DNA of 64,000 nt from Apostichopus japonicus (taxonomy: Eukaryota > Echinodermata > Holothuroidea > Aspidochirotida > Stichopodidae), in NCBI RefSeq assembly GCF_037975245.1, contig NC_092561.1:9485001-9549000 (forward strand), written 5' to 3'. The position numbers and the translations under genes were made by a program. Every line of letters begins with the position of its first letter. The stretch's first letter is position 1. Under the pieces are notes generated by a model, which was not told where the DNA came from, ran no database searches, and saw only the letters and a list, made by a program, of their open reading frames with translations. Of this stretch, positions 1 to 10,703 are shown one piece after another.

Positions 1-2972
1 GTAAATTTTGTTTTGGTTTTTTGCCCGAAATCTTGTCATTTTGTTGATGCTGTGGGCCAGTGGAACGATTGATTTTTTATCTCGTCGTACCGCTAGCTCT
101 GTCTTTCCAATTTAAACTGGAGTAAACCCATGCCATTATTGATCAGTGATCGTCTCCAGCTATAATTGTTTCAAGGCCGCACACAGCTTTTACCTCGCCT
201 GGTTAAGTTTCCATTCTCTTACTCTCGGAATTCCTTCGAAATGCAAAAATGAGGTTATTGGTGCACACGAAATTGCGAGTAACAGCCCTTCTTTTTTGCC
301 GTCTTCGTCTGGAGGCGATATCGCACCGTCATGCATAAGAAACACAATTATCCTCATGTGCCTGTAAATTACAAAAACTTTTCTAACCGAAAAGGAAAAA
401 AAAAAAAAAATGTCAGACAACTTTGAAAAAAATAAAATAAAAATAAATTCTTAAACGTATTACATTTCCATCGATGTGCGAGAAAATTGGAGTCTTTTCT
501 TTCAGACAAAGCAAACAGGAAAAAAAAGCGTTAATAATCGTTCAGGTTTAACCTTGATGCGATAATTTTAACAGAGTAATATCTCGTCCTTAGGGGTGTA
601 AGACATAGTTCAATAGGCACTTTCATATTTATGAATGGGGAGGGGCCACCGATGCGTTACAAAACTAATATTTGGTGCGAGGTGGAATCACCATGGGTAG
701 GTGATTTCCGATGAGTCATACTCGATCGAGGTGCATAATTTGGCGTCATCTCCCGAGAGCTAGAAGATTATCTTAAACAAAAGGAAAAGGATTATGGTTA
801 ATTGGATTAAAAATTAGACTCTAACTTTCGATAGGGACTTAATCCTCCCATATGCTTTGCTCAGTGTTACATATGGATTTAATGCTGTGAATACTCAGGA
901 TTAGATTATTTTATTTTATCCCCTTCTGTGTGTGCAGAGAGATTTTCTCTTTCTGGTGGAATATATTGAATTATTTTAAATTTAAAGGTGAACAAACACA
1001 TACAGAAAATGTTTAGGTCTATAGTAGGTGTATGGAGCAAAGTACACTGTACATGATATAGTTTGAAGTTGTACTTCATAGATGCGAGTTGCATACACAT
1101 TGTTTATTTATCGTAATGAGCACAATATCCAAGATCTGCACAGCTGTACGAGGGTTGAGTACTTCTGTTGCAGCCTTAATTCGGTCACTACTCTTTGGAC
1201 ATGCATTAATGAACGCTGTTCTGTATTCAGTATGGACTGTGTGTACTCAGTAGTTTGAAGTTTCTTCATGAGTCAACCCTGTGTAAGAAAATATGGTGTA
1301 CAATTAGTGACATCACCACCAACTTAAGGATGGACATAACCTGTGGAGTAGGTCTATCTTGCTGGGGAGGCCTAGGTTTCTGATGTCGCTGATTTCAGTG
1401 ATTTGTTCCATGTAATGTAATAATTCTTTTGCTCTTGCAGTAAGATTACTATGTTACACATATAACGTTATTCTTTTCTACATCCCTCCCTTCGCTTCCT
1501 ATCTTCTCCCCTGTCCTTCCCATCCCATCTTGTCCCTCCCAATATCTTCCCTTCCCATGCCATTCCTTTCCAATCTCTCCCTTTCCCTTCCCTTCCCTTC
1601 GCATTCCTTCATGCCCTTTTCACTCCCTTTCCATCTTATCCCATCCTGTCCCTTTCCCTCCCCCTCCCTCCCATCCTATGCCCCTCCCTCTCCCTTCCCT
1701 CTTTCCATGGATTGCTATATATACTGTATATAGATATGAATATATCCCTCCTATCGTACCCGTACCGTGCATAACTAATCCAAAGAAGGTTACAAATGCC
1801 TCGAGTCATCATCAAGTATTAATATGCTCACCAAAATCAGGGGTGCATGTACCTACTAAAAATAACCCTGACTGTAACACACGCTCTGAGCTCTGCTCTG
1901 TCCGTGATTATATCATCCAGGAGGGATGAGTCACTCGATATCAAAGCCAGGAATTTAATCAGGAGGTGTAAATGTCTGGCATCTCCCTCTCCGCTATTCC
2001 TTTAATTGCTCTCATGTTAAGAGGTGACTATGCTTTGCCCAGGTTCCGACCTCATTCTTTTCTTTCATTTTTTTCTTCCTCGGATTTTTTTATCCTTTTA
2101 CTATTTTCAATTATTATTGTTTTTGTGTTCTAAGAGGAATGTGGAGCGGTGACTTGGTATGAGTGGTCATACAGCTAAAGCTATATATATTCATTGATGA
2201 GTGCTGCAGTATTAGTCGGCATTAAGTTTCATATCGCTGGCAGGTCAAGACTGTTGTGTTCTTAATCCAATAATGATGCATGCAATGCGTGCATGCCTCA
2301 AGTCATTGTTTTCTGAATTTGTCATATTTTAAAATGAGACATAATTCATTTTAATCCTACTCTCGTCATGATATCGAGTCAGTTATTAAACAAGTCTGGT
2401 TGACTTTTTATGAATTTCAGTTTATGAAAAAAAATGATATGCAAAGAATTATGGCAATACAGTTAACAAACAAAAATGCACTTTTTATTTTTTTTATTTT
2501 GTAGGATGCTGGTCATGTTATTTATTGTATTTATATCTTTTTATAAATTCTTATCTCGTCGTAGCTGATAGTGACTACTTGCCAGCATAAAAATTCAAAA
2601 AAATTATAATTTTGGGTATTGATTTGAGAATTTTTGCAAAGACAATGTCAATCATGTTTTTTTTTTCCAAAAGGGAGAATTAATGCCCACCATAACAGTA
2701 TTTCGATTTCTTTTCTATTTGGAGGTAAGGGATGGGGGGGGGGGGGAGAATTGGAGGTTATAAACCAGATCAAATGTATGATCCAAAATGATATTGGCAT
2801 TGTAAATTGAATATTGATGCTGAAGAAAAGAGGCCCTTTAATACGATAATTTTTTTATAAATATTTTTGTTCCCTTGAAGTTGGCAGCAAATAACACTTG
2901 GTATCTTTGCAGTAGTTTGGTCTTTCTTTCGTGATCTTCCACTAAATGTTTGTTTCTCTTCTCATCCAACAG
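1..2972 (+). other. NAV: Navigator intron (5' part cut by window edge)
   Basis: This is intronic sequence ahead of the first recognisable navigator exon. It ends in a good acceptor (pyrimidine stretch, then CAACAG) at 2971-2972. I see no exon encoding the first two thirds of the calponin-homology domain, so that lies upstream of the window. The intron holds a long pyrimidine-rich tract (1481-1712), a run of 13 G at 2734-2746 and otherwise AT-rich, non-coding DNA. Short open frames here look like low-complexity artefacts. Confidence 0.7.
1481..1712 (+). repeat. Homopyrimidine (TCCC-rich) low-complexity tract
   Basis: About 230 bases are almost entirely C and T on the + strand, built from irregular TCCC, TTCCC and CATCC units. 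The tract creates a spurious open frame rich in Ser, Pro, Leu and Phe. Such mirror-rich polypurine/polypyrimidine tracts can form triplex DNA; that is general knowledge, not shown here. Confidence 0.85.
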
Positions 2973-3045
2973 CTTGAGAACCTGGACAAATGTTTACAGT
3001 TTTTAGCCAAGAAAAAGATCAATGTTACTGGAATAACAGCTCGAC
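2973..3045 (+). CDS. NAV: Neuron navigator exon A: calponin-homology domain, late part
   Basis: This 73-nt exon encodes LENLDKCLQFLAKKKINVTG followed by ITAR. It matches the stretch near the end of the single calponin-homology (CH) domain of NAV2/NAV3, where vertebrates have an equivalent 'ENLDxCLxFLAxKGINIxGL' segment. It starts in phase 0 after a CAACAG acceptor and ends in phase 1 (C) before a GTAAGT donor. The next exon begins AG, which restores a Gln codon. CH domains of this family sit at the N-terminus of the long isoforms and are associated with the actin cytoskeleton. The strand, frame and both splice sites are clear. The exon is short but its match to the family is specific. Confidence 0.88.
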
Positions 3046-4723
3046 GTAAGTACCGAAGCTACACCTAAGTGTGTTATCATCTTATGAAAAGGGAACAATT
3101 CTTTAAGAAAAATAAGCAGAAAGAATTTGCGCTCTTATTCAGTGCGTTTATACACTTTTTTAGCACAAATTCTTGGATGAAGAATGGGCATCACATGTCG
3201 TCACTTGTTTGTTCTGGCGTTTGTATAGAAAGAAAATTATATTAAAAAAAGGGAACTAAAAATATGATTTTGGGAGTTACCTAAAAACAATTGAGTAAGA
3301 GGGAAAATAACATAAGAGGGAAAATGAAATAAGAGGGGAAATAAAATAACATAAGAGGGGGAAAAAATAACATAAAAAGGAAAATTAACTGAAATGAAAT
3401 TTTTCATTACAGGAACACTGAGTCGAGAATTGAATATCATCTTTAAAATTAAAATGCATATTATAGCATAACCTAATAGGAACTGTTGTTGTCATGTCAA
3501 CAATAAAAAAAAATTTTTTTTTTTTTTAAAGAAAATAAAAAAATTAAAAATTGTGTTGCAAACTAATCCTTGATGTAGGTAGTATCATTGTTGCACTGGT
3601 ATTCGGTAATGCTTGATAGGGAAATATGTGATACGCTTGGTGTCATGGGGAACTTCCAAACTATGGCAATTTTTGTGGCCCGATGAGTGTCTTTATAAAT
3701 TGACTCACTGTGTTGTGAGCGAGAACTAAACAGCTGTCCTTAACAGAACAATGGGACATCGGTATGTAGAAATGGTGTTTTTATGCCTGTTAGAAGGAAC
3801 CAGGGTTATGTTGAACACTTTAGACAGTGCTTTCCTGTTTGACTAAAGTTGTTAAAGTAAATATTTGCAATTTGAACTTCATTGGAAGTACCAAAGTAAG
3901 TCACATGAAAGGTATACTTTTTTTGGCATGTACACATATTGCTCAATTTGATCAGAATAAGTTGATGGTGGAACCAGTTTGTGAAGAAAAGTGCCACTGC
4001 TTGGCAGGGTTTCCCAATGTGATTTGAGGCAGTGACGACATCAGGAAGAAGAAGCCATGTGCTCTTGTAAACTGATCTAATTTAGACCTCAGCTAGTCTA
4101 TAAATAATATTTCTTCACACACCTACAAAAGTTTGTAATGTTTCGTACAGTAAGACGTCAAGTAATATAAGGTACGTATGGGATTGTTATTATTCCGGGC
4201 AGTAAAAGTACTAAATGTAAGCAACTAGTATTAAAGTGAAAATAAATGAAAGAAGCCTGTAGTATTGTACTGAACAGGACTAAGTATGTTGCAACTCAAC
4301 TTTCTGGGTTAAGTTTTGAAATATTCTGGTGTCTCATTTTATGGCACTTTTGTGAGGTACGCATGGGGGGGAGGGGGGTTGGGGACAGGGTGCAGTGGGA
4401 GGGAGAGTTTCTTATTAAGTTTTGACAAAAAGTAATGTACATTTTCATGAGTGTTTGATTATTTACACTATACAACAGAACAAAAAAATAATAATAATAA
4501 TAATAAATAAATAATTTTAAAAAAAATTGAAAAAGATTATTTAGGCCATGAAGAGTGAATGCACCATGAAACTTTATGAGAAGCCACGTGACTAATTAAT
4601 AACCAAATAGATGATCTCTAGGTGTAAATTAAGGGGGGTACGGCTAACTATTTCTGAAATCTGAAGCATGTACGAGGAGAAGAAACAACATTTCGCACCT
4701 CTTGTGTTGTTTTTATCCGGCAG
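3046..4723 (+). other. NAV: Navigator intron
   Basis: This intron of about 1.7 kb has a GTAAGT donor and a CCGGCAG acceptor. It is AT-rich and contains poly-A/poly-T runs (around 3505-3550), a short (TAA)n stretch near 4488-4515 and a G-rich patch near 4365-4405. No gene or clear mobile element is visible. Confidence 0.75.
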
Positions 4724-4905
4724 AGTTACGAGAGGGAAATCTCAAGGCGGTACTAGGTCTCTTCTTTGCCCTGTCCAGACACAAACAACAGCTGCAGCAG
4801 GAGGACCAGGCCCGCAAGAAAGCTGCCAAACAAGGACCGCTCAGTAGCAAGGCAAACCACTCAGCAATACCTCAACAGAAAACAGCCTCTTCTTCCACGG
4901 AAAGG
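4724..4905 (+). CDS. NAV: Neuron navigator exon B: end of CH domain and first linker
   Basis: This 182-nt exon completes a Gln codon, then encodes LREGNLKAVLGLFFALSRHK followed by a Gln-rich stretch. The 'GNLKxxLGLFFxLSRxKQQ' motif is the diagnostic last helix of the navigator CH domain. The rest, ending in STER, is a Lys/Gln/Ser-rich linker that contains SAIP, an [S/T]xIP end-binding-protein (EB) docking motif. The exon ends in phase 0 at AAAGG before GTGAGA. It is followed at once by a multi-copy minisatellite in the next intron. Identification as a NAV2/NAV3-type navigator rests mainly on this exon and exon A. Confidence 0.93.
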
Positions 4906-5897
4906 GTGAGATGTCTCTGCAAACATGAACAGACATGCTTGGAGCATTACATGTATAGTGGGGAAGGGGTGGGGTGAGGGGGAGAGAGGTAGGCTAGATG
5001 AGGTGAAAGAGGAAGGGGATGGGGGGAGGAAGCAGAAAGGGTGACATTGCCAAATATACTTGGAGCACTATATGCATAGTGGGGGTATGTGGGGGGGGGG
5101 AGAGATAGGTTAGATGAGGTGAAAGAGGAAGGGGAGGGAAGGAGCAGAAAGGGTGACACTGCCATGAAGAAACATACTTGGAGCATTACATGCATAGTGG
5201 GGGAGGGGTGGGGTGGGGGAAGAGGAATATGTTAGATGAGGTGATAGAGGAAATTTTAAAGGAAGAAAGGGTGACATTGCCATTGTCAAACATTCCCGGA
5301 GCATTATTTGCCTGGTGGCAGGGTGAGAGGGTGGGTTAGGTTACATGAGTACAAATGAAAAAGGGAAGGTGTGAGTGGGGTGGGAGGGGTGTGAAATGAT
5401 GGTGAAAATACTATGAGAATGTCACAAAAATAGGACCCTGGTTTTTTGGGATTGCTATAGTAACAGTAGCTAGGAGGGAAAGAGGGAGGTGAAACAGAGT
5501 GTTGGTTGGCCAGGGAGCAGAAAGTATGGATTTTTTTGCCACAAAACTATAGGTCATGAGAATACGTATGGTAGCTTTGAAATGCATTTCAGAATATCGA
5601 ATTGAAGAAGACGGGGATCCCAAGTAGTAAGAATGAGGCTGATAGAAAAGGAAACAAGATCGGATAAAATTCGCAAGGAAGTGAGTAGCAGGGTTTGGGG
5701 CATGAGTCAGGAAATGGACGTAAGAGTACCACTGGCCTGAATCTCAGGAGAGATATATTGCTACAAAGTTGTGTGTGGCCAGCAGGAAAGAGCTTGGGAC
5801 AATAAGGTAAAAGAATGCGAAGAACTCATGCGGGAAGTTTTTGTCCATTTTTTGATTTAAAGTGTTTTTGAAGTATTTTTGTTTCTTTTTCTTGCAG
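4906..5897 (+). other. NAV: Navigator intron with minisatellite
   Basis: This intron of about 1 kb runs from a GTGAGA donor to a strong acceptor, a T-rich tract followed by CTTGCAG. Roughly its first 450 bases are a degenerate tandem repeat (listed separately). The remainder has no recognisable content. Confidence 0.75.
4922..5370 (+). repeat. Four-copy minisatellite, unit about 115 bp
   Basis: Four degenerate copies start near 4922, 5045, 5164 and 5282. Each carries a core like CATACTTGGAGCATTACATG, then a G-rich segment, then TTAGATGAGGTGAAAGAGGA, then AGAAAGGGTGACATTGCC. The fourth copy is the most diverged. The array begins within about 20 bases of the 5' splice site of the CH-domain exon. 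The G-rich segments on the + strand have several runs of three or more G and could form G-quadruplexes in the transcript. Confidence 0.85.
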
Positions 5898-6381
5898 GCA
5901 CCAGCATCCTCAGGTAGGCAAGTCTCACGACGCCAAACAGCTATCCCATTATCTTCCTCCAGCCCCAAATCAACGACATCCTCGTCTTCCTCCAGACCTT
6001 CCATTCCAAGGGCCCAGTCCAGGCCCTCCAGCCAGCTCACCGGAGAGCTCAGCGGGCTACGGACGCCAAGCAGTCGGAGTTCGGGCCCAGGTCGATCCAG
6101 GCCGCCCAGCCAGTCATCTCTATCGGCGGCCGAGGTTGGTTCATCCAGATCCTCAGGTACCAGGTCGACCAGTCAGGGCAGGTCCTCTAGGCCGAGCAGT
6201 CAGATCTCTGTCCCGGGGGACATCGGCGGTAACAAGACCAACAAGACCAGGTCGCCCACCAGGACGTCCAGACCGACGAGCGTGGTATCGGAGAGCGGGG
6301 GACTGAGGAAGTCATCGGCCGGAAGAGGTCAAGTTACAGGGGGGTTGCAGAGGAGGAAAACCTCTCTAGCCCAAAGCTCAG
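5898..6381 (+). CDS. NAV: Neuron navigator exon C: Ser/Arg/Pro-rich linker
   Basis: This 484-nt exon starts in phase 0 (APASSGRQVSRRQ) and ends in phase 1 before GTGAGG. It encodes about 161 residues of disordered, basic, Ser/Arg/Pro-rich sequence, with repeated 'SRPSSQ' or 'RPPSQSS' units. It contains TAIP, a second [S/T]xIP-type EB-binding motif. Low-complexity basic-serine linkers of this kind are typical of the microtubule-associated N-terminal half of navigators. The sequence itself is not conserved enough to name on its own. The assignment rests on phase continuity with the CH exon before it and the SKIP-bearing exon after it. The open frame reads past 6381 to a stop at 6411, but GTGAGG at 6382 is the likely donor. 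Confidence 0.85.
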
Positions 6382-7271
6382 GTGAGGATTTGAAAATTAA
6401 GCGAAAGGATTAAATTATTAAGATAAAAAACTAAAATACCTTCTAAGATCCTAGATACATGTATCAGACGATCGTTGCGAAAGTAGCGTCGGAATGCAGA
6501 GAGATGCTCTCCAAATCGGAGACAGGAACCAATGCCACCCTCGGTCGGTTTTAAGTTTCTGTCGGCTCTCGTCCCGGCGTCAGGATATGGCCGTTCACTC
6601 TTGAAGTCGAGGAAGTTTGAAATTATTATTCAAGCTGATGCTCTCCAAGTCTGACTCAAACCTCTACATGACACCACCATCCTGATTCTGACCTCAAAAA
6701 TACGTTTGAAAAAAACGCAACTGACTCCTCAGGCTATAGGATTTTTTTTTATTAAATGAAAAAGTTAGTAGAAGCCGTTTTTTTTAGGATTGGATTCAGT
6801 TAAACTGCTTGCTTTGAGATTATTTACCAAACACTTTATCTTTTCTCACAAATAATAAGCAATAAATGTCCCCCCCCCCCCCCGTTTAGTCAATATGGCC
6901 AAGCAACTAATATTTTATCTAAGATGTTTTGGCATAAATTTTAGGGAACACAAACCCAACCGGCATCTTTCAGCTTTTATGAAAGAGATCTTGCGAAGAA
7001 CAACTCCACGAAACAGCTAAGAAAAAATCTTACTCCATTTGGGAGATATATCCTAAAAAAAAAAAAAACAAAGAAAAGAAAAGAAATCCTTGTTTCCACT
7101 ACAGAAAACATGAAGAAATATGAAGCACAGGTGGTTGAAGATGATATCATATTTAGGCTTGATCAAGTCTTCAACGTAGTTTGTTAAGGAACATTACTTT
7201 AAATCTTTGCTGTCTACCGAATGGAATACGGTTCTTTTCTTAGCTGTTTTGGGGCAGTTTGTCATGCCATT

Positions 7272-7365
7272 TATAATAATAATAAATTACATTTATATAG
7301 TGCTTAATACAGCATTTCAAAGCGCTTTACAAAGTAGGAAAGAGACAAAGGAAACCAAGGAATCA
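7272..7365 (+). repeat. Dispersed SINE-like repeat, copy 1
   Basis: A TAA-rich lead, then TTACATTTATATAGTGCTTA, TTCAAAGCGCTTTACAAAGT and AGGAAAGAGACAAAGGAAAC. The same order of sequence recurs at 19800-19922 with only a few changes. The 'ATATAGxGC...AAGCGCTTTACAAAG' signature belongs to a repeat type that is very widespread in marine invertebrate genomes. The family name is not certain from the sequence alone. Confidence 0.75.
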
Positions 7366-10300
7366 AACAGAAATGTTTTAAGTTGTCTCTTGAAAATACA
7401 AAGGGCGGGAGAGTCATATCACACGGACCACTGTTGACGGTTGGATATCTCTTTGCTTTATAATCTCTGTGTCTTGAATCAAGAACGAAAGGACAAACAA
7501 ACAAACAGACAAAAGTACATACACACGTCAAGATTGACGTCAGGGTTGACTATTGGTAAACGGTGATGAGAAATCTGATCAGTATGAATTATATGATTAA
7601 ATATGTAAGGGCTTTCGTGTAAATTGCAAGAACAGGAATGAAAACAAATACAAAAACACTATCAGAAAATATATCTGTGAATATCTGTGGTTTGTTTATC
7701 AACCGTCACATTGAGTAGAAATATTTCAATTATACAGACATTTTGCCACGACTTACATTTGTTTTGGTTTTCATTGGAGAAAGCGCGTCTCCCCCCTCAC
7801 ATAAAATGGACAAATTATCATGGCAGAATAAAGTAAACAAACAGAAGTATGTGTGAGGCTGTTTAACATCTATTTTCGAGACCCACTCGAAACATGGTGT
7901 TACCAACAAAATTGCCACTCTAAAAATTCATATTCTTCAGTTCCTTGCACTCATTATTTATTTTATATTTAAGGTCATTCACCCTCTCATTGTCTGTGTC
8001 TTAGTCTGTCTTACCGTCTGTACGTAACTCAAAACTGACCGGAGAAAGAAAAAGAAGAGAGGTATTAGTTTGAGTTAGCCCTGATGGGGGCCACCCCGAA
8101 TTAAATCTTCGTCGATTTATCCTTCGCTACACATAATCATCAATATTCACTTCAAAATTTGAAAGAGGAAAAAGAAAAAAAAACTGTAAAATAAAGAAGG
8201 TACCCAAGTGGTCGTGACAATGAGTTAAAATTATCCTCCAGCGCCCAAAATTTGGTACCCCAAGCGAGCCCCGTGTTAATAGATGGGGAGTGCGTAACGC
8301 GATAGCTTCGCTCGGAGCAGCGGAAAAAACCCCGAAAGAAAGGCTTCTTCTCGTCCGCGGTGATGGAGGAAATCAAAAATGTCATTTCCTTCCCCCCCCC
8401 CCAAGAAAAAAAGATAACGCTCGATTTATGTTCCTCGTTTGATGTCATCGAGTGAGCTTTAATTCTTAAACGGGGCAAAAGATGAATAAAAAATACAAAT
8501 AAAACAAAATAAATATGACAGGCATGATCAAGGGGATTGAGAAAGGCTGCCTAATGTTGTCAATCTTATTGTCAGGATTGATTTGGGAAATGTTGAGGAT
8601 TTTGTCAGAAGTTTCACTGGTGATGTCCCTCCGGTGGGTTTTATAGTCCCATCTAATAGGTGTTAACCATCGTGCTTCTGTGGCGGATTGACTTTTGTGT
8701 GTGTGTTTGATCGTTGTTAATACGAGAATGGAAAAATCGGGGAGAAAAAATATCAAGCTCTGACTTTGTGTTTCATGTTTGTAAAACTGTTTAGGAATGT
8801 CTGAGACAATCTTTTAGGAGTTATGTAGGATATAACGATCGTGCAAACATTTCTTTTTATTATTATTAAAACAATAAAGAATCTAGATTACCGGATTGTT
8901 ATTGCTCGTATTGCAAAGGAAGTCTGTTCTTAGAGATCTGTATCGTATCCATAAGAGATTATAAATGAATGCATTGAGGAAATCCCTGTTTTTGTGCTCA
9001 GGTGATCATGCAGTTTTTCGAGGAAAGTTCACTTGAAAAAACAAAAACAGATCATTATTCGTGGAAAGGTTTTGGTGTAAAAGGAAAGTTTATATTGCCA
9101 TGAAATAGGATGCAATGCTTTGAAGCAAAATACTAAAAAAACAGAATAGTTTGACGAAGGAAGTTATGGTAGATTTTATAGAGGGGGGGAGGGGGTGTTT
9201 GTCTTCCTGATTGGTTACTGTCAGTTTTGTTAAAATGCTTCTCAGCGTGTTTCACACCGTTGAGTCAAACCCCTCATCACTACCTTTAATTAAGTTCTTC
9301 CAAATCATACAATTCAGAGGTTGACCCCCTGTAACTCTGCCTGTAGGTAAAAGTGATGTACAGCTGTGTTCATAACTGTGTGTATTTTATACTAATGTCT
9401 AATAGATGACAAACCTACTACACGGCTTCGATGTCTACTTCACCTTTCCCTCGGATTTATTCCTACCACGCTTTCATCATTCTTAAAGAAGCAGGCAATT
9501 ACGTTGCTGATTCTCTTACAATATTAATCTTTAAAACAAAAAGAAATAAAAGAAAATCATGTTTAGACTGTAAAGAAAAAAGGTTAACTCTCAACTTTGG
9601 TATTATTTAAAAAAAAAATTTAAAAAATGAAAAAAAAGAAAATCATGTTTAGACTCTAAAAATGCATTGTTGCTGATTGTGCCATAAGTGACAATTTCAT
9701 GTGCTATGTTACACATGCAACATAATGTAACCTGTAACATTCAATCATCAACTCCTACTAATAATCAGAGAGAAGACTAGCACATTAGACTTACCCTAGT
9801 CACGCTGTCTGAAAATAAAATTTAAAAAGAAAAAAAAATAGGTTTTCAAACCTACAAAGCTCCTGTGTGACTTAGAATGGCTTTATATCTAGGTCTCTGT
9901 GGCAGTATTTCAGAAAGAGGGCAGTATTTCATTTTCTATGTGGGATAATGGTATTTTTAACAGTTTCCGTGTCCATATGCCCCTGGTATTCAAACTTTCT
10001 TGCTTTGTGGCCCTAATATTCACCTTCATAATCTTGGTGACCCTCCAGTGGGGTGGGGGGGGTTGGGGAGTTTTTACTTTGGGAAGGAGAAAATGGGAAG
10101 GTAGTTCTCCCTCCCTTTAGTTTTAGTATGTAATTTAAGTCATTAAGAGTTCTAAGTTCCAAAATGATGTTATTTCGAGCAAATTTTGAAGTAATTGATG
10201 TTAAAAAAAATTCATATTTTATATCTTACTAAAACATAAATATGAACTGCACTTTCGTGTCTCCATACTCGCTAACAACTGTTTACAATTTTAAACGGGA

Positions 10301-10461
10301 AAAAAAAAGGTTAACTCTCAACTTTGATATTATTTTAAACTGTAAACTTGCTGTGTTGGGTTATCCTTTCCTGAAAGGTTTATTGATTGAATTCACCCTT
10401 CCTTAAAGGGTTAATAAATGCGTGCAATAAAAGGTATAAATACTTTTACATTAAAAGTTAA

Positions 10462-10703
10462 AGTCTGCAAAAATAAAATAAGAAACATACAAAGAAAAAA
10501 CACCCTGAAAACGATGGTTAAAGCACGAAACTTGAGAAGAAATGACCAAAGGTAAATCCATTCAACATATAAGAATTTGAACAGTCTGCAAAATAAAATA
10601 AGAAACCTACCCCAAAAAACCTGAGAAAGATGCTTAAAGCACGAAACTTGAGAAGAAATCAGAAAAGTTAAATCCATGCAACATATAAGAACCTGAAAAA
10701 ATT
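10462..10703 (+). repeat. Tandem duplication, 121-bp unit x 2
   Basis: Two adjacent copies begin with AGTCTGCAAAAATAAAATAA (10462) and AGTCTGCAAAATAAAATAAG (10583). Both continue through AAAGCACGAAACTTGAGAAG and CAACATATAAGAA. They differ at scattered positions, so this is an older duplication. Confidence 0.85.

Noticed and set aside
5110-5304. Minus-strand Ser/Pro/Leu-rich frames over the minisatellite
   Set aside because: They are artefacts of the G-rich tandem repeat.
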